From positions 1 to 64,000 of the forward strand of contig JAFGWL010000018.1 of assembly GCA_016937175.1 (NCBI GenBank): a stretch of DNA of 64,000 nt, given 5' to 3'. This stretch comes from Candidatus Mcinerneyibacteriota bacterium (GTDB lineage: Bacteria > Macinerneyibacteriota > Macinerneyibacteria > Macinerneyibacteriales > DSCS01). Below the pieces are notes generated by a model that saw only the letters and a list, made by a program, of their open reading frames with translations, was not told the origin of the DNA and did no database searches. Positions 34,429 through 43,545 of this stretch are shown here, one piece after another; within the stretch, counting starts at the first letter, position 1, and every line of letters starts with the position of its first letter. A program made the position numbers and the translations under genes.

Positions 34429-34854
34429 TCATCCTTTCTCTATGGTAAAGATCATCGTGACCTCGGTCCCTTTGTCGATCTCACTGGCGATCTCCATCTC
34501 ATCACTGTTCCGTTTCATATTGGGCAGCCCCATTCCGGCCCCGAACCCCATCTCCCGGACTTCGGGGCTTGCCGTGGAATATCCCTCTTCCATAGCTTTA
34601 TCGATATCCGGGATTCCCGGGCCCTTATCCCGGACGACAACCTTGACTTTGGTCTCATCCATATAGAAAGCGATGGTTCCGCTATAGGCATGGGCGACGA
34701 CATTCAGTTCGCCCTCATAGGCAGCGATAAGCACCCTGCGGATAAAGGCCGGCGGCAGTCCCAGCTTTTTAAGGTACTCTTTTATGACTCCGGAGGACTC
34801 TCCTGCGTTAAGAAAATCCCCGCCTTTGATTTCAAATTCCATGAGTAGTTCCAT
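34429..34854 (-). CDS. Anti-sigma regulatory factor-type ATPase (RsbW/SpoIIAB-like)
   Basis: A 141-residue GHKL-fold ATPase of the RsbW group. The N box is YEGELNVVAHAY, the G1 box DKGPGIPD, and the G2 box GFGAGMGLPNM. Such proteins phosphorylate or bind an anti-anti-sigma factor. The Asn within ELNVV, which binds Mg, is retained. It is 10 bases downstream of the other GHKL gene and 9 bases before the hydrogenase-like gene. No sigma factor or STAS-domain partner lies in the cluster, so the substrate is unknown; the hydrogenase-like protein could be the sensory partner. Confidence 0.88.
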   Translation of the reverse strand: MELLMEFEIKGGDFLNAGESSGVIKEYLKKLGLPPAFIRRVLIAAYEGELNVVAHAYSGTIAFYMDETKVKVVVRDKGPGIPDIDKAMEEGYSTASPEVREMGFGAGMGLPNMKRNSDEMEIASEIDKGTEVTMIFTIEKG

Positions 34855-34864
34855 AGTCCCGCCT

Positions 34865-35416
34865 CTAATCAGTCAAGTCCAGTTCCTTCAGGCCGCTTTG
34901 AATATCCTCTTCCAGAGCTCCCAGAACCTGGGGTGTAGCCAGGCTGACATCGCCCAGGATCTCCCGTATGATACGTGTATCGAATTCATATTTGGTTCCG
35001 TCTTTTTTAACCATGACATAGAGATCGATCTCCGGATGTCCCACGATAAGAGACAAAAGGGTATCCGTGATATTCCCCAGGGGAGGCCGGTCGATGTGGG
35101 ATAATCTCATCTCCACGCTGACCCTTGTATAGGAACCCTCTTTGGATTCGATGGAGAAGCCTCCGTCGCAGGTTTCAGCTGTCTGCATAAAGAGGGGTAT
35201 TCCCAGGCCCCATCCTTTCCCTTTTTTTGTAGAAAAGAGAGGATCCATAGCCTTTTCTATCATTTCCGTATCCATTCCCTTCCCGTTATCCACCACAGTG
35301 ATCTTCAGCCGGTCTTCTGCTGTATCGACCTCGATGAAAAGGTCAAGATGCCAGGCCCCGGCAGCGATCCCGTTTTCCATAATATCCATGATATGGAGGG
35401 AGAGTTCAGGCATCAT
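34865..35416 (-). CDS. GHKL-type ATP-binding protein
   Basis: A 183-residue protein with a histidine-kinase-type ATPase fold in the first ~115 residues (LSLHIMDIMENGIAAGA as N box, VVDNGKGMD as G1 box and STKKGKGWGLGIPLF as G2 box) and a C-terminal ~60-residue extension (GTKYEFDTRIIREILGDVSLA). There is no dimerisation or phospho-accepting His domain. It overlaps the PHP gene by 11 bases. It may act with the RsbW-like protein next door. Confidence 0.85.
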   Translation of the reverse strand: MMPELSLHIMDIMENGIAAGAWHLDLFIEVDTAEDRLKITVVDNGKGMDTEMIEKAMDPLFSTKKGKGWGLGIPLFMQTAETCDGGFSIESKEGSYTRVSVEMRLSHIDRPPLGNITDTLLSLIVGHPEIDLYVMVKKDGTKYEFDTRIIREILGDVSLATPQVLGALEEDIQSGLKELDLTD

Positions 35417-36143
35417 AGATGATCTTCCTTCCCCGGGCCCCTTTCAAAGCCAGCCGGAACTCTTCAAACGTGGGAGCTTCAAGCTCGTAAGTAGTGGACA
35501 CACAGCCCACATCGTCGATAAGATGCGCATCGGAGTTTGTGATAAAGGGGAAATGGGTATACTCCTCGTATCGGCTGCGTGCCTTTTCCAAAGAGAGATG
35601 CCTGGAGATCTCTATCCCGTCTACAAGGGTATCTTCGGGAATAAACCCCAGCTGTGAGATAACGCTGAAGGTATCCCGGTCTATATGAGAAAAAAATACC
35701 AAGCCGCCCCGGCTATGTACCTCTTCGGTTATCTCTTCGATCTCCATATTCACAGACTGTAAAAGCAATTTTTCCTCCATACGGATGATCTGGTCCCGGG
35801 CATCCACAACCACCTGATCCCCGAAGTAGTCCGGATTATTGGGTATCATAGGCAGCCGGGGATAGAGAAGACCTCCCATGTCTTCAGCACTTTTTCTCTC
35901 TCCGAAAAGGGCCAGGAGATGAGTCTCGGACGCACTCTGGATCTCCAGGCCGAAAAATAGGGCGATCCTGCCCCGGGCAGCCTCTTCAAGGGCTTCCAGG
36001 TTCCCGGCGCTGTTATGGTCTGCAAGGGCGATGATATCGATTCTCTTTTCCAGGGCTTTCTGCACGATGGCTGCGGGAGACATGTCGAGCCCCCCGCACG
36101 GTGAAAGCACAGAATGGATGTGAAGGTCAGCCCTGAAACGCAT
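35406..36143 (-). CDS. PHP-domain phosphoesterase
   Basis: A 245-residue PHP-domain protein with the HxH motif at residues 8-10 (DLHIHSVLSPCGGLD) and DHNSAGN, followed by FSHID and a final NSDAHLIDD, giving the usual metal ligands. Many PHP proteins hydrolyse phosphoesters such as nucleotide 3'-phosphates or short oligonucleotides. It is encoded between two DRTGG genes and two ATPases, a set that recurs in anaerobic bacteria by my recollection. The biochemical target is unknown. Confidence 0.88.
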   Translation of the reverse strand: MRFRADLHIHSVLSPCGGLDMSPAAIVQKALEKRIDIIALADHNSAGNLEALEEAARGRIALFFGLEIQSASETHLLALFGERKSAEDMGGLLYPRLPMIPNNPDYFGDQVVVDARDQIIRMEEKLLLQSVNMEIEEITEEVHSRGGLVFFSHIDRDTFSVISQLGFIPEDTLVDGIEISRHLSLEKARSRYEEYTHFPFITNSDAHLIDDVGCVSTTYELEAPTFEEFRLALKGARGRKIIYDA

Positions 36144-36476
36144 CTACTTCACCAGAGCATACAACATCCCAGCACAGGTAAAGGCATCTTTTTCCGTTAC
36201 AAAAAGGGGTACTCCGATTTTTTCAGCGGCTTCTACCAGATTTTGTTCAGGCTCTACGCCGTTGACGACGACGATCCCCGCGATATCTTTAGCTGTAGCT
36301 ACGGCGATGACGTTTTTGTGCCGCTGGATCGTAAACCAGAGAGAACCGCTTTTGGCATGGGCCAAAACATCACTTAGCAGATCCCCGCTGTATCCTCCCG
36401 TTACTTCTGTATCATCGATCTCACGCTGAGTCAGGGCCCTGAGTCCCAGCTTTTCTGCAGCTTCTTTCAATTTCAT
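36144..36476 (-). CDS. DRTGG-domain protein (second)
   Basis: A 110-residue stand-alone DRTGG domain, the small regulatory fold first noted next to CBS domains. GGYSGDLLSDVLAHAKSGSLWFTIQ and VIAVATAKDIAGIVVVNG are the family's typical segments. It is nearly contiguous with the PHP gene (stop and start adjoin). Its ligand is not known; the fold suggests nucleotide or small-molecule binding. Confidence 0.85.
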   Translation of the reverse strand: MKLKEAAEKLGLRALTQREIDDTEVTGGYSGDLLSDVLAHAKSGSLWFTIQRHKNVIAVATAKDIAGIVVVNGVEPEQNLVEAAEKIGVPLFVTEKDAFTCAGMLYALVK

Positions 36477-36477
36477 C

Positions 36478-36846
36478 TTATACCTCGCTTGCAGGACGGT
36501 TTTTACACGGCCTTACGCCGTTTTTATATAAGATCCCGCTGGTCTCAAACATGGTCTTTCTGGTGACGATCATGGGTATGTTCAGCCGCTTTCTGGCCAC
36601 ATCCATGACATCCTCCGAAGGCTGCTTCCCGCGGATGAATATGATCGCAGTGATCCCGAGGATCTCTGCTACGCGGATCACCTGAAGGGTCACAGTCCCG
36701 GTGATCAACAATGTATCTCCCTCGGTCAGAGCCAGGACATCACTCAAAAGGTCAGCGCTGTAGGCAGAAGAGACCTCTATATCCAGACTCTCCTCTCCTG
36801 CGATGACATCTCCATCCAGCAAATCAATGATCTCTTTGATACGCAT
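36478..36846 (-). CDS. DRTGG-domain protein (first)
   Basis: A 122-residue stand-alone DRTGG domain with AYSADLLSDVLALTEGDTLLITG and IFIRGKQPSEDVMDVA. It is paralogous to the next gene along nearly its whole length and has a GAGGAGGG ribosome site. It leads the signalling cluster DRTGG-DRTGG-PHP-GHKL-RsbW-hydrogenase-like and follows the OmpA-type gene by 15 bases, so it could share that transcript. Confidence 0.85.
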   Translation of the reverse strand: MRIKEIIDLLDGDVIAGEESLDIEVSSAYSADLLSDVLALTEGDTLLITGTVTLQVIRVAEILGITAIIFIRGKQPSEDVMDVARKRLNIPMIVTRKTMFETSGILYKNGVRPCKNRPASEV

Positions 36847-36861
36847 GGGCCCTCCTCACGC

Positions 36862-38931
36862 TCAGCGTGATATCATAATCACGTCGACGCGCCTGTTGTT
36901 CGCCCGTCCCTTTGCATTCTTGTTGGTATCGACGGGCATATCTTCTCCGTAGGCAACGGTGATAATCCGCTCTTCGCTCACCCCTTTATCCACAAGGTAT
37001 TTTTTTACCATTTCTGCGCGTTCACGGGAGAGCTTCTCATTAGCCTGCCTTGTCCCCACATTATCCGTATGTCCTTCCACCCGGACCTTAGCCTCCGGAT
37101 AAAGGGCCAGTGTCTCCACAGCTTTATCCAACTGGCTCTTCTGGGAAGCATCGAGGGTATAAGCATTCTCCGCAAAGCGTATCCTGGCCATGAGGAAGAG
37201 AGCCGGGACAGGAGGCTTCTCCTCGATAACGGGGGTCTCGATCACTTCCCCGGCAGGAGCAGTAACCGGGAGGGCGATGATCAGGCTTTCTCCGCTGTTT
37301 CCCGCTTTATCGGTGATACGGGCATAGACATCGAGTGATTCTCCTTCAGCCGGAACTGACCCGTCAGCCAGATACCCGCTCCACTCGAAACCGTCTTTCA
37401 ACCCGTTATAAATGATCTCATGGACCGTCTCTGTTCCCTTTTTAACAATAATACGGGTCTCTGTGACATCCACCGCTTCGTGAGGAGTAACGTTAAACGT
37501 GACTCCGGCTCCGGGGGAAAGGGCCTCAGGCATGACAGTCAATGTCACCCCCGGATTCTTTGCCCGTGCGGAAAACTGGACGGTATTACTGCTCCCTTTG
37601 TTGCCGAAACGGTCCTTGACCGTCATTACGGCCGTATAGGCACCGTCGGAAACATTTTTCCCCTTATCATCTTTTCCGTCCCATGTGATAAAGGGCGGGA
37701 AGGGCTTTTTGCCCTTATATTCTCTTTTTTCATTCCCGTTCTCATCGCTGATGACCAACTCCCAGCGGGTGATGATCTCGGCGTCTTTGCTGTCGGTCAG
37801 GATCCTGACCTGGTCTTTTACTCCGTCATTATTGGGTGAGATCCACTCGTTTTCGGCCATGATACGGACCACAGGAGGGATCTTATAGGCTGATGCCATG
37901 GTCTTTTCTCCGGTATAGGCTACCTGAAACGCCATGGATGACCCGGTGTACTCTCCTGCCAGGGCATAGCCGGCGGCGATCTCAAATCCGCTGAAACGGA
38001 ATCCCAGCCCTGCTGTTATCTGCCCTTCTCCGTCATAGACGGGATCGGTGGGAACCCCTTCAAAAAGGGCTCCGCCGTCCTTATAAAAGGTATTTTGCAG
38101 ATATCCCGCCCTGAGGGCGATGGTATTGTTGAAGAACCACTCTTCAGCTCCTACATGAAGAGCCGAGGAGTTGGCATGGTTCATCAGGTAGTCGGCCCCC
38201 AGAGAAAAAGCTGCTTCCCCCATGAGCTGATGGTTCACTTTAAGGCCCATTCCCACGTTGATCCCCATGGCCACATCCATGGGAGCTATGACATCCAGAA
38301 GAGAGAGGCCCAGGTTGAAGGTAGACCCCTCTTCGGTGAGAGGGACACGGGCCAGGAAAGATACATCTCCTCCCATGGCTCCGTCTACATAATTATCAGC
38401 CGCCGAAGGGACTTCATAAGCTTCGCCAAGGGTGGGCATGATATATTTTCCGGTAAAAGCCAGGGAGAGGTCGAAACCACCCATGTTGGCTTTCCGGATC
38501 AAAGAAAGCATGGCCATATCCACAGTACAGTCATCCGGATTACTCTCATCGATGGCTCCTGTTGTCCCGTCAGGAAGCAGAAGAGACGTTCTGACTCCGG
38601 TGATGTTCACCACGAACCAGTCTTTAAGGGGAAATGTAACCCCTCCGTAAATATTCTTATAGAGGTCAAGATCTGTATTGGGTTCTTTCATAAAAAGGCC
38701 CATCCCTCCAAAGGCATCGATCCCGTAAGAAAAACCGTATCCGGCAGGGTTGAGCAGATTACCGGTACTCCGGATCAGTCCGATGCCGGCACCCCCCATT
38801 CCCAGAGAAACGGCATCGGTATAGCCGATCCTGGTGTTCTCGTAAAAAGCTGAAGCCGGGTTCTCCCCGTCCACTGCCCACACAGAGAGGCTCAGGGACA
38901 CCATTAGAACCAACAGCAAATATCTTTTCAT
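36862..38931 (-). CDS. Outer-membrane UPF0164-like barrel fused to Ig-like and OmpA domains
   Basis: About 689 residues from the ATG at 38931, chosen because AAAGGGGG lies just ahead. A signal peptide (MKRYLLLVLMVSLSLSVWA) is followed by a UPF0164/PorV-like barrel of about 330 residues (AVSLGMGGAGIGLIRSTG, NPAGYG), a family of FadL-type proteins known in Treponema. Then come a segment WISPNNDGVKDQVRI, typical of gliding-motility-type domains, a FlgD-like Ig domain (WDGKDDKGKNVSDGAYT) and a C-terminal OmpA peptidoglycan-binding domain (VEGHTDNVGTRQAN, GRANNRRVDV). It should sit in the outer membrane and hold it to the wall. Confidence 0.85.
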   Translation of the reverse strand: MKRYLLLVLMVSLSLSVWAVDGENPASAFYENTRIGYTDAVSLGMGGAGIGLIRSTGNLLNPAGYGFSYGIDAFGGMGLFMKEPNTDLDLYKNIYGGVTFPLKDWFVVNITGVRTSLLLPDGTTGAIDESNPDDCTVDMAMLSLIRKANMGGFDLSLAFTGKYIMPTLGEAYEVPSAADNYVDGAMGGDVSFLARVPLTEEGSTFNLGLSLLDVIAPMDVAMGINVGMGLKVNHQLMGEAAFSLGADYLMNHANSSALHVGAEEWFFNNTIALRAGYLQNTFYKDGGALFEGVPTDPVYDGEGQITAGLGFRFSGFEIAAGYALAGEYTGSSMAFQVAYTGEKTMASAYKIPPVVRIMAENEWISPNNDGVKDQVRILTDSKDAEIITRWELVISDENGNEKREYKGKKPFPPFITWDGKDDKGKNVSDGAYTAVMTVKDRFGNKGSSNTVQFSARAKNPGVTLTVMPEALSPGAGVTFNVTPHEAVDVTETRIIVKKGTETVHEIIYNGLKDGFEWSGYLADGSVPAEGESLDVYARITDKAGNSGESLIIALPVTAPAGEVIETPVIEEKPPVPALFLMARIRFAENAYTLDASQKSQLDKAVETLALYPEAKVRVEGHTDNVGTRQANEKLSRERAEMVKKYLVDKGVSEERIITVAYGEDMPVDTNKNAKGRANNRRVDVIMISR

Positions 38932-38946
38932 ATTTCCCCCTTTCAC

Positions 38947-39738
38947 TCATTTACCCAAAAGCAATCTTTCGGCAAGTATATACGGCAAAGGCAGTTCTGC
39001 AAGTTTCTGCTGCGTTTTACGCACATCATAATCCAGCCGGACATATCGGATCGTCTTCTGTTCCGTATCCCATATGAGAAAAGAAGACATATAATTCCCG
39101 TCGCGGGGTTGTCCGACACTCCCCGGGTTGATGATATAGGCTGCCGTCTCATCCAGCTTCCAAGTTTTATCTTCAGGTTCATGCCCGGTCACCCGCTCAC
39201 TGTCCATCTTTTTAATATAGAGATAGGGTTTATGGGTATGGGCGACAAAGGTCAGTTTTCCCGTATGGCCGAAAGATTCCCGGGCCATTTCACTTGAATC
39301 CAGATAATACCAGTTCTCAGGCATCTGGGGAGTGGAGTGATAAAAAGAACCTCCGTGAAACCGTGCCGAATAGGGAAGGGATTTGACAAACCTCTGATGA
39401 GACAGGCCCATCTCTTTTTTGGTCCATATGATCGCTTCATAGGCGATCCTGTTAAAATAACTGATATCCGTAAAATTGATGACGGCAGCGTCATGGTTAC
39501 CCATGATGAGATCCGCTGAGAAGCCTGAAGCCAATTCAAGCTCGCCAGGTTCCAGTTTTTCGGTCTTTTCTCCGGCCATGGCCATAAAAAGCTCCAGACA
39601 CTTCACAGGATCCGGGCCATATCCCACGACATCTCCCACGTGTACGATCCTGCGGATCTTCTCTTCCCGCAGGAAGCGGAGTACAGTCGTGAAAGCTTCA
39701 AGATTCCCGTGTATATCGGCCATTACAGCTATTCTCAT
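38947..39738 (-). CDS. Metallophosphoesterase, YfcE-like
   Basis: A 263-residue calcineurin-fold phosphoesterase with all family motifs: MADIHGNLEAF, GDVVGYGPDP, MGNHDAAV, VAHTHKPYLY and NPGSVGQPRDGN. Substrates in this family are small phosphodiesters or phosphoproteins. It is co-directional with nusB and the rib genes and 15 bases ahead of the OmpA-type gene. Confidence 0.88.
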   Translation of the reverse strand: MRIAVMADIHGNLEAFTTVLRFLREEKIRRIVHVGDVVGYGPDPVKCLELFMAMAGEKTEKLEPGELELASGFSADLIMGNHDAAVINFTDISYFNRIAYEAIIWTKKEMGLSHQRFVKSLPYSARFHGGSFYHSTPQMPENWYYLDSSEMARESFGHTGKLTFVAHTHKPYLYIKKMDSERVTGHEPEDKTWKLDETAAYIINPGSVGQPRDGNYMSSFLIWDTEQKTIRYVRLDYDVRKTQQKLAELPLPYILAERLLLGK

Positions 39739-39747
39739 AATATCTTC

Positions 39748-40161
39748 TTACTCCAGGCTGTCCACATAGGCATGCAGTTTTTTGTCAAAATTCTGAGAGG
39801 CATACTTGTCGCTTAGACGAAGCCCCTCTGATATCACCAGTTTTTTGTCTGTCTTCAAGACAGTCAGCTCAAAGACACAAAGATAGATGAGAGCCTGCTC
39901 CACAAGGTGCAGCTCCCGGAAAGACCCTGTGAATGTCCGTTGAATGTAGGCCTCTATCTCCCCCATCCGCCCCTCAAGAAGAGAGATCGCTGTATGAAAA
40001 GATGCCGCTTTTCGGCTTTCCATTCCCCCGAAAAGGACCTCTTCTCCCCTCGGTTTTGCCGCCTCCCCCTCTTCGCTTTTAGCAAAAAGGTAGGCATAGA
40101 GCCATTGGAGAAGGCTGTCACGGACAGCTTTTTTGTCTTTGACATCCATGGCGGCCATCAT
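39748..40161 (-). CDS. nusB: Transcription antitermination factor NusB
   Basis: A 137-residue all-helical NusB, which with NusE/S10 binds the boxA RNA of rRNA leaders. The N-terminal AVRDSLLQWLYAYLF and the C-terminal LIYLCVFELTVLKTD and VISEGLRLSDKYASQNFDKKLHAYVDSL are typical. The ATG overlaps the ribH stop by one base. The ribH-nusB order is the same as in E. coli and many other bacteria. Confidence 0.93.
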   Translation of the reverse strand: MMAAMDVKDKKAVRDSLLQWLYAYLFAKSEEGEAAKPRGEEVLFGGMESRKAASFHTAISLLEGRMGEIEAYIQRTFTGSFRELHLVEQALIYLCVFELTVLKTDKKLVISEGLRLSDKYASQNFDKKLHAYVDSLE

Positions 40162-40625
40162 TATTTCATCTTTGCGGACAGATCCATGAGCTCAATAAGA
40201 GAGAGCGCGGCATCCCACCCTTTATTGCCCATTTTGGTCCCGGCTCTTTCAATGGCCTGTTCCACAGAGTCAGTGGTCAGGACACCGAAGGCCACAGGGA
40301 TCTTCCCCTCCATAGAAATATGGGCGATCCCCTTGGAGACTTCCGAGGCGACATATTCAAAATGGGGTGTCCCCCCGCGAATGACTGTCGCCAGGCAGAT
40401 GATCCCGTCGTAAGCCCCCTTGTCCACAAGTTTCCTCAGCAGGTACGGGATCTCAAAGGCTCCCGGGACGGGATAGACGTCCATATCGGCGCTTTTCCCG
40501 CCGTGCCGGACGAAGCAGTCCTCGGCCCCTTCCAACAGCTTTTTGTTGATGAAATCATTGAACCGGCCGATGATCACGGCCACCTTTTTTTTATCCGCGT
40601 TTAAATGGCCTTCGATGACACGCAT
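40161..40625 (-). CDS. ribH: 6,7-dimethyl-8-ribityllumazine synthase
   Basis: A 154-residue lumazine synthase that joins the RibBA product with the pyrimidine made by RibD. Motifs are [35 protein letters not shown] and [10 protein letters not shown]. It is preceded by GGGGGA as ribosome site, and followed by nusB with a one-base overlap. The enzyme normally assembles as a 60-mer or pentamer. Confidence 0.97.
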   Translation of the reverse strand: MRVIEGHLNADKKKVAVIIGRFNDFINKKLLEGAEDCFVRHGGKSADMDVYPVPGAFEIPYLLRKLVDKGAYDGIICLATVIRGGTPHFEYVASEVSKGIAHISMEGKIPVAFGVLTTDSVEQAIERAGTKMGNKGWDAALSLIELMDLSAKMK

Positions 40626-40641
40626 AAATCCCCCTTTTTAC

Positions 40642-41859
40642 TCAGATTTCGTCGATGAGATGGCCCATCTTCTCTTTTTTCGTCTGCAGATACTTTCTGT
40701 TATACTCTGATATCTTACCATAGATCGGGACACGTTCCACAACTTCCATACCGTATCCTGATATCGCTACCATTTTTTTCGGGTTATTGGTCAATAGGCG
40801 GATCTTCCTGACTCCCAGGTCATGGAGTATCTGAGCCCCTATTCCGTATTCCCTGAGATCCGGAGGGAACCCCAGAGCTACGTTGGCTTCCACAGTATCC
40901 ATTCCTTTTTCCTGAAGATGGTAGGCATGGATCTTATTGATGAGTCCGATACCGCGACCTTCCTGACGAAGATAGACGATAACGCCGCGGCCTTCCTGTT
41001 CGATGAGTTCCATTGACCTGTGGAGCTGGTCTCCGCATTCACATTTCAGGCTTCCCAGAGCGTCTCCTGTGAGGCATTCGGAATGGACCCTGACCAGGAC
41101 CGGCTCTCCGTCACTCACATCTCCCTTGACTAAAGCAATATGCTCTTTACGGTCCAGTCTGTTTTCATATCCGTAAAGAATGAATTTCCCATATTCGGTC
41201 GGCATCTCAGCTGAAGCCTTCCGGACCATGAAGGGCTCATGGCTCAACCGGTACTCGATAAGGTCCGCTATCGTCAAAAGGAGAAGGCCGTGCTTTCGGG
41301 CGAATTTCCTGAGCCCCGGGAGCCGCATCATATGGCCGTCCTCCTCCATGATCTCACAGATGACTCCCGAAGGATTCATCCCGGCTATCCTCATGAGATC
41401 AACAGCGGCTTCCGTATGCCCTGCCCGCTCCAGGACACCCCCCTCTTTAGCTTTCAGGGGAAAGACATGGCCCGGTTTCACAATATCCGCGGGAGAAGCT
41501 TTGGGGTTGATAGCCGTCTGAATGGTCTTTGACCGGTCAAAGGCTGATATCCCTGTGGTCACTCCGTGCCGGGCTTCTATTGATTCTGTAAAGGCCGTCT
41601 CGTGACTGGACTCATTCACGTCAGTCATCATCTTCAGCCCCAGCCGTTTCACCTGGTCTGATGTGAGGGATAGGCAGATGAGCCCTCTGCCGTTTGCAGC
41701 CATAAAATTGACCGCTTCCGGGGTTGCTTTTTCAGCAGCCATGAGAAGGTCTCCTTCGTTCTCTCTTTTTTCGTCGTCGACGACGATGATCATCTCTCCC
41801 TGACGTAAAGCCTCAAGGGCTTGTTCCACGGTGCAAAAGCCGCCGCTTTGATTTACCAT
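40642..41859 (-). CDS. ribBA: 3,4-dihydroxy-2-butanone-4-phosphate synthase / GTP cyclohydrolase II
   Basis: A 405-residue bifunctional enzyme for both entry steps of riboflavin synthesis. The N-terminal ~200 residues are DHBP synthase (DDEKRENEGDLLMAAE, HGVTTGISAFDR, GHVFPLKAKEGGVLERAGHTEAAVDL). The C-terminal half is GTP cyclohydrolase II with the zinc Cys triad in HSECLTGDALGSLKCECGDQL and LRQEGRGIGL. It overlaps the ribE stop by 7 bases. Confidence 0.97.
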   Translation of the reverse strand: MVNQSGGFCTVEQALEALRQGEMIIVVDDEKRENEGDLLMAAEKATPEAVNFMAANGRGLICLSLTSDQVKRLGLKMMTDVNESSHETAFTESIEARHGVTTGISAFDRSKTIQTAINPKASPADIVKPGHVFPLKAKEGGVLERAGHTEAAVDLMRIAGMNPSGVICEIMEEDGHMMRLPGLRKFARKHGLLLLTIADLIEYRLSHEPFMVRKASAEMPTEYGKFILYGYENRLDRKEHIALVKGDVSDGEPVLVRVHSECLTGDALGSLKCECGDQLHRSMELIEQEGRGVIVYLRQEGRGIGLINKIHAYHLQEKGMDTVEANVALGFPPDLREYGIGAQILHDLGVRKIRLLTNNPKKMVAISGYGMEVVERVPIYGKISEYNRKYLQTKKEKMGHLIDEI

Positions 41860-42488
41860 TCTTTTAATGCCTCCTCAAGGGACCGGGATCCTTTGCCGCC
41901 CGTTATCCCTTTTAATGCCTTGTTGACATATTTACCGATCATATCATATTCCAGATGGAGACGGTCCCCCTCTTTTTTCTCCCTGAGAGAGGTATTCTCC
42001 CAAGTGTGAGGGATGATCCCCACCCGGAAAGAATCGTATCCCGCATCGATCACGGTGAGGCTGATCCCGTCAACAGCCACAGATCCTTTTTCTGTGACAA
42101 GAACGCTCTGTTCAGGGGAAAAAGCGATGGTCAGGATGCGGCTCTCACCGCGCCGTTCGATGGCCCTGATCACACCGGTCCCGTCCACGTGTCCCTGGAC
42201 AAAATGGCCGTCCAGCCGGCTTCCCACAGAAAGAGCACGCTCCATATTGATCTTTGTCCCCGGGGGCATCTCTCCGAAAAGGGTCCGTCGGACAGTCTCC
42301 TCCATGATCTCAAAACAGAGGGAATCCTTTGTGACGTCCACGACGGTGAGACAGGCTCCGTTACAGGCCACAGAGTCTCCGGCTTTCACATCCGGCCAGA
42401 CCGAAGCGGTGATCTCCACGGCAAGGACCATTCCCGAAAGCCGTTTGGTTTTAAGAGTTCCCACCTGTTCAATGAGGCCTGTAAACAT
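41853..42488 (-). CDS. ribE: Riboflavin synthase alpha subunit
   Basis: A 211-residue riboflavin synthase made of two lumazine-binding halves. It begins MFTGLIEQVGTL, has NGACLTVVD in the first half and GHFVQGHVDGTG and SVAVDGISLTVID in the second. It dismutates two lumazine molecules to riboflavin. It starts 20 bases before the ribD stop. Confidence 0.97.
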   Translation of the reverse strand: MFTGLIEQVGTLKTKRLSGMVLAVEITASVWPDVKAGDSVACNGACLTVVDVTKDSLCFEIMEETVRRTLFGEMPPGTKINMERALSVGSRLDGHFVQGHVDGTGVIRAIERRGESRILTIAFSPEQSVLVTEKGSVAVDGISLTVIDAGYDSFRVGIIPHTWENTSLREKKEGDRLHLEYDMIGKYVNKALKGITGGKGSRSLEEALKEW

Positions 42489-43545
42489 CGTGACACTTCC
42501 CTTTCAACATGATATCTTCTCCGACCTTGCGCCAAACAGGGTCTTTCAGTGGACGGGCCATTTCCATCTTCGGCACGCCCCGGCCGCCGGCCGGTGAAAG
42601 CCCTCCTCCCAGGATCCTGGGAGCGATAAAGACGACGACTTCATCAACGAGGCCTGCTTCAAGCAGGATATGGATCGTATGAGCGCCTCCCTCGATCAGA
42701 AGGGAATAGAGGCCTTCTTTCCATAAAACTTCTGTAAACTCCCGTCCAGATAAAGCAAATCCCCCAGGGAGAGTATAATTTCTAAACCCCTTGATATCAA
42801 GATATTTTTCCTGTTGGGTCAGAATGACACCTTTCCCTTCGAAGACATGGAACTCCGGAGAAGAGATCTCTCCCAGGGGGTCATAGATGACTTTCACCGG
42901 CTGCCACCCCCGGGGGTCGAGACGGGCGGTCAGCCGGGGATTATCCCGGAGGACAGTCCCGGCCCCTACCATGATCCCCTTGACATTGTGACGGAGCCGG
43001 TGGACCACTTCCCGGCTCTCTTCACAGGAGATCCATTTGGAATCACCGGTGCAGGTCGCGATATATCCGTCAGCGGTCATAGCATATTTCAAAATGATAT
43101 AAGGTCTCTTCTGAAGGATGTTTTTTATGAAAATGCGGTTCAGCTCCCTGGCCTTCTTCTCCTGAAAACCGACACGGACTTCAACTCCGGCATTTTTTAA
43201 CTTTCTGAAGCCCTCTCCGGCTACAAGGGGATTGGGGTCTTCCATGGCGGCATAGACAGCCCGGACTTTTTTTTTGATGATGAGGTCTGTACAGGGAGGA
43301 GTCTTCCCATGATGGCTGCAGGGTTCCAGAGTCACGTAAAGATCACATCCCTCGGCCAGGCGTTCATCGATATCCAGGGCTTTCACTTCAGCGTGGGCCT
43401 CTCCGAAACGGCTGTGAAACCCTTCCCCCACAATATGGCCATCTCTGACAGCCACGGCTCCCACATAGGGGTTAGGCTGCACAGCGGCGTCGGCTGAAGC
43501 CGCCAGTTCCAGAGCCCTTTTCATAAAACGGGGTTCATACGACAC
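42469..43545 (-). CDS. ribD: Diaminohydroxyphosphoribosylaminopyrimidine deaminase / 5-amino-6-(5-phosphoribosylamino)uracil reductase
   Basis: A 358-residue bifunctional enzyme. A GTG at 43545 is chosen because AGGAGG lies 7 bases ahead and inside the dgt 3' end; the longer frame has no such site. The N-terminal zinc deaminase has HAEVKALD and PCSHHGKTPPCTD; the C-terminal reductase has KYAMTADGYIATCTGDSKWIS, GIMVGAGTVLRDNPRLT and LIEGGAHT. The operon order ribD-ribE-ribBA-ribH is the classical one. I saw no FMN riboswitch ahead of it. Confidence 0.96.
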   Translation of the reverse strand: MSYEPRFMKRALELAASADAAVQPNPYVGAVAVRDGHIVGEGFHSRFGEAHAEVKALDIDERLAEGCDLYVTLEPCSHHGKTPPCTDLIIKKKVRAVYAAMEDPNPLVAGEGFRKLKNAGVEVRVGFQEKKARELNRIFIKNILQKRPYIILKYAMTADGYIATCTGDSKWISCEESREVVHRLRHNVKGIMVGAGTVLRDNPRLTARLDPRGWQPVKVIYDPLGEISSPEFHVFEGKGVILTQQEKYLDIKGFRNYTLPGGFALSGREFTEVLWKEGLYSLLIEGGAHTIHILLEAGLVDEVVVFIAPRILGGGLSPAGGRGVPKMEMARPLKDPVWRKVGEDIMLKGKCHDVYRPH

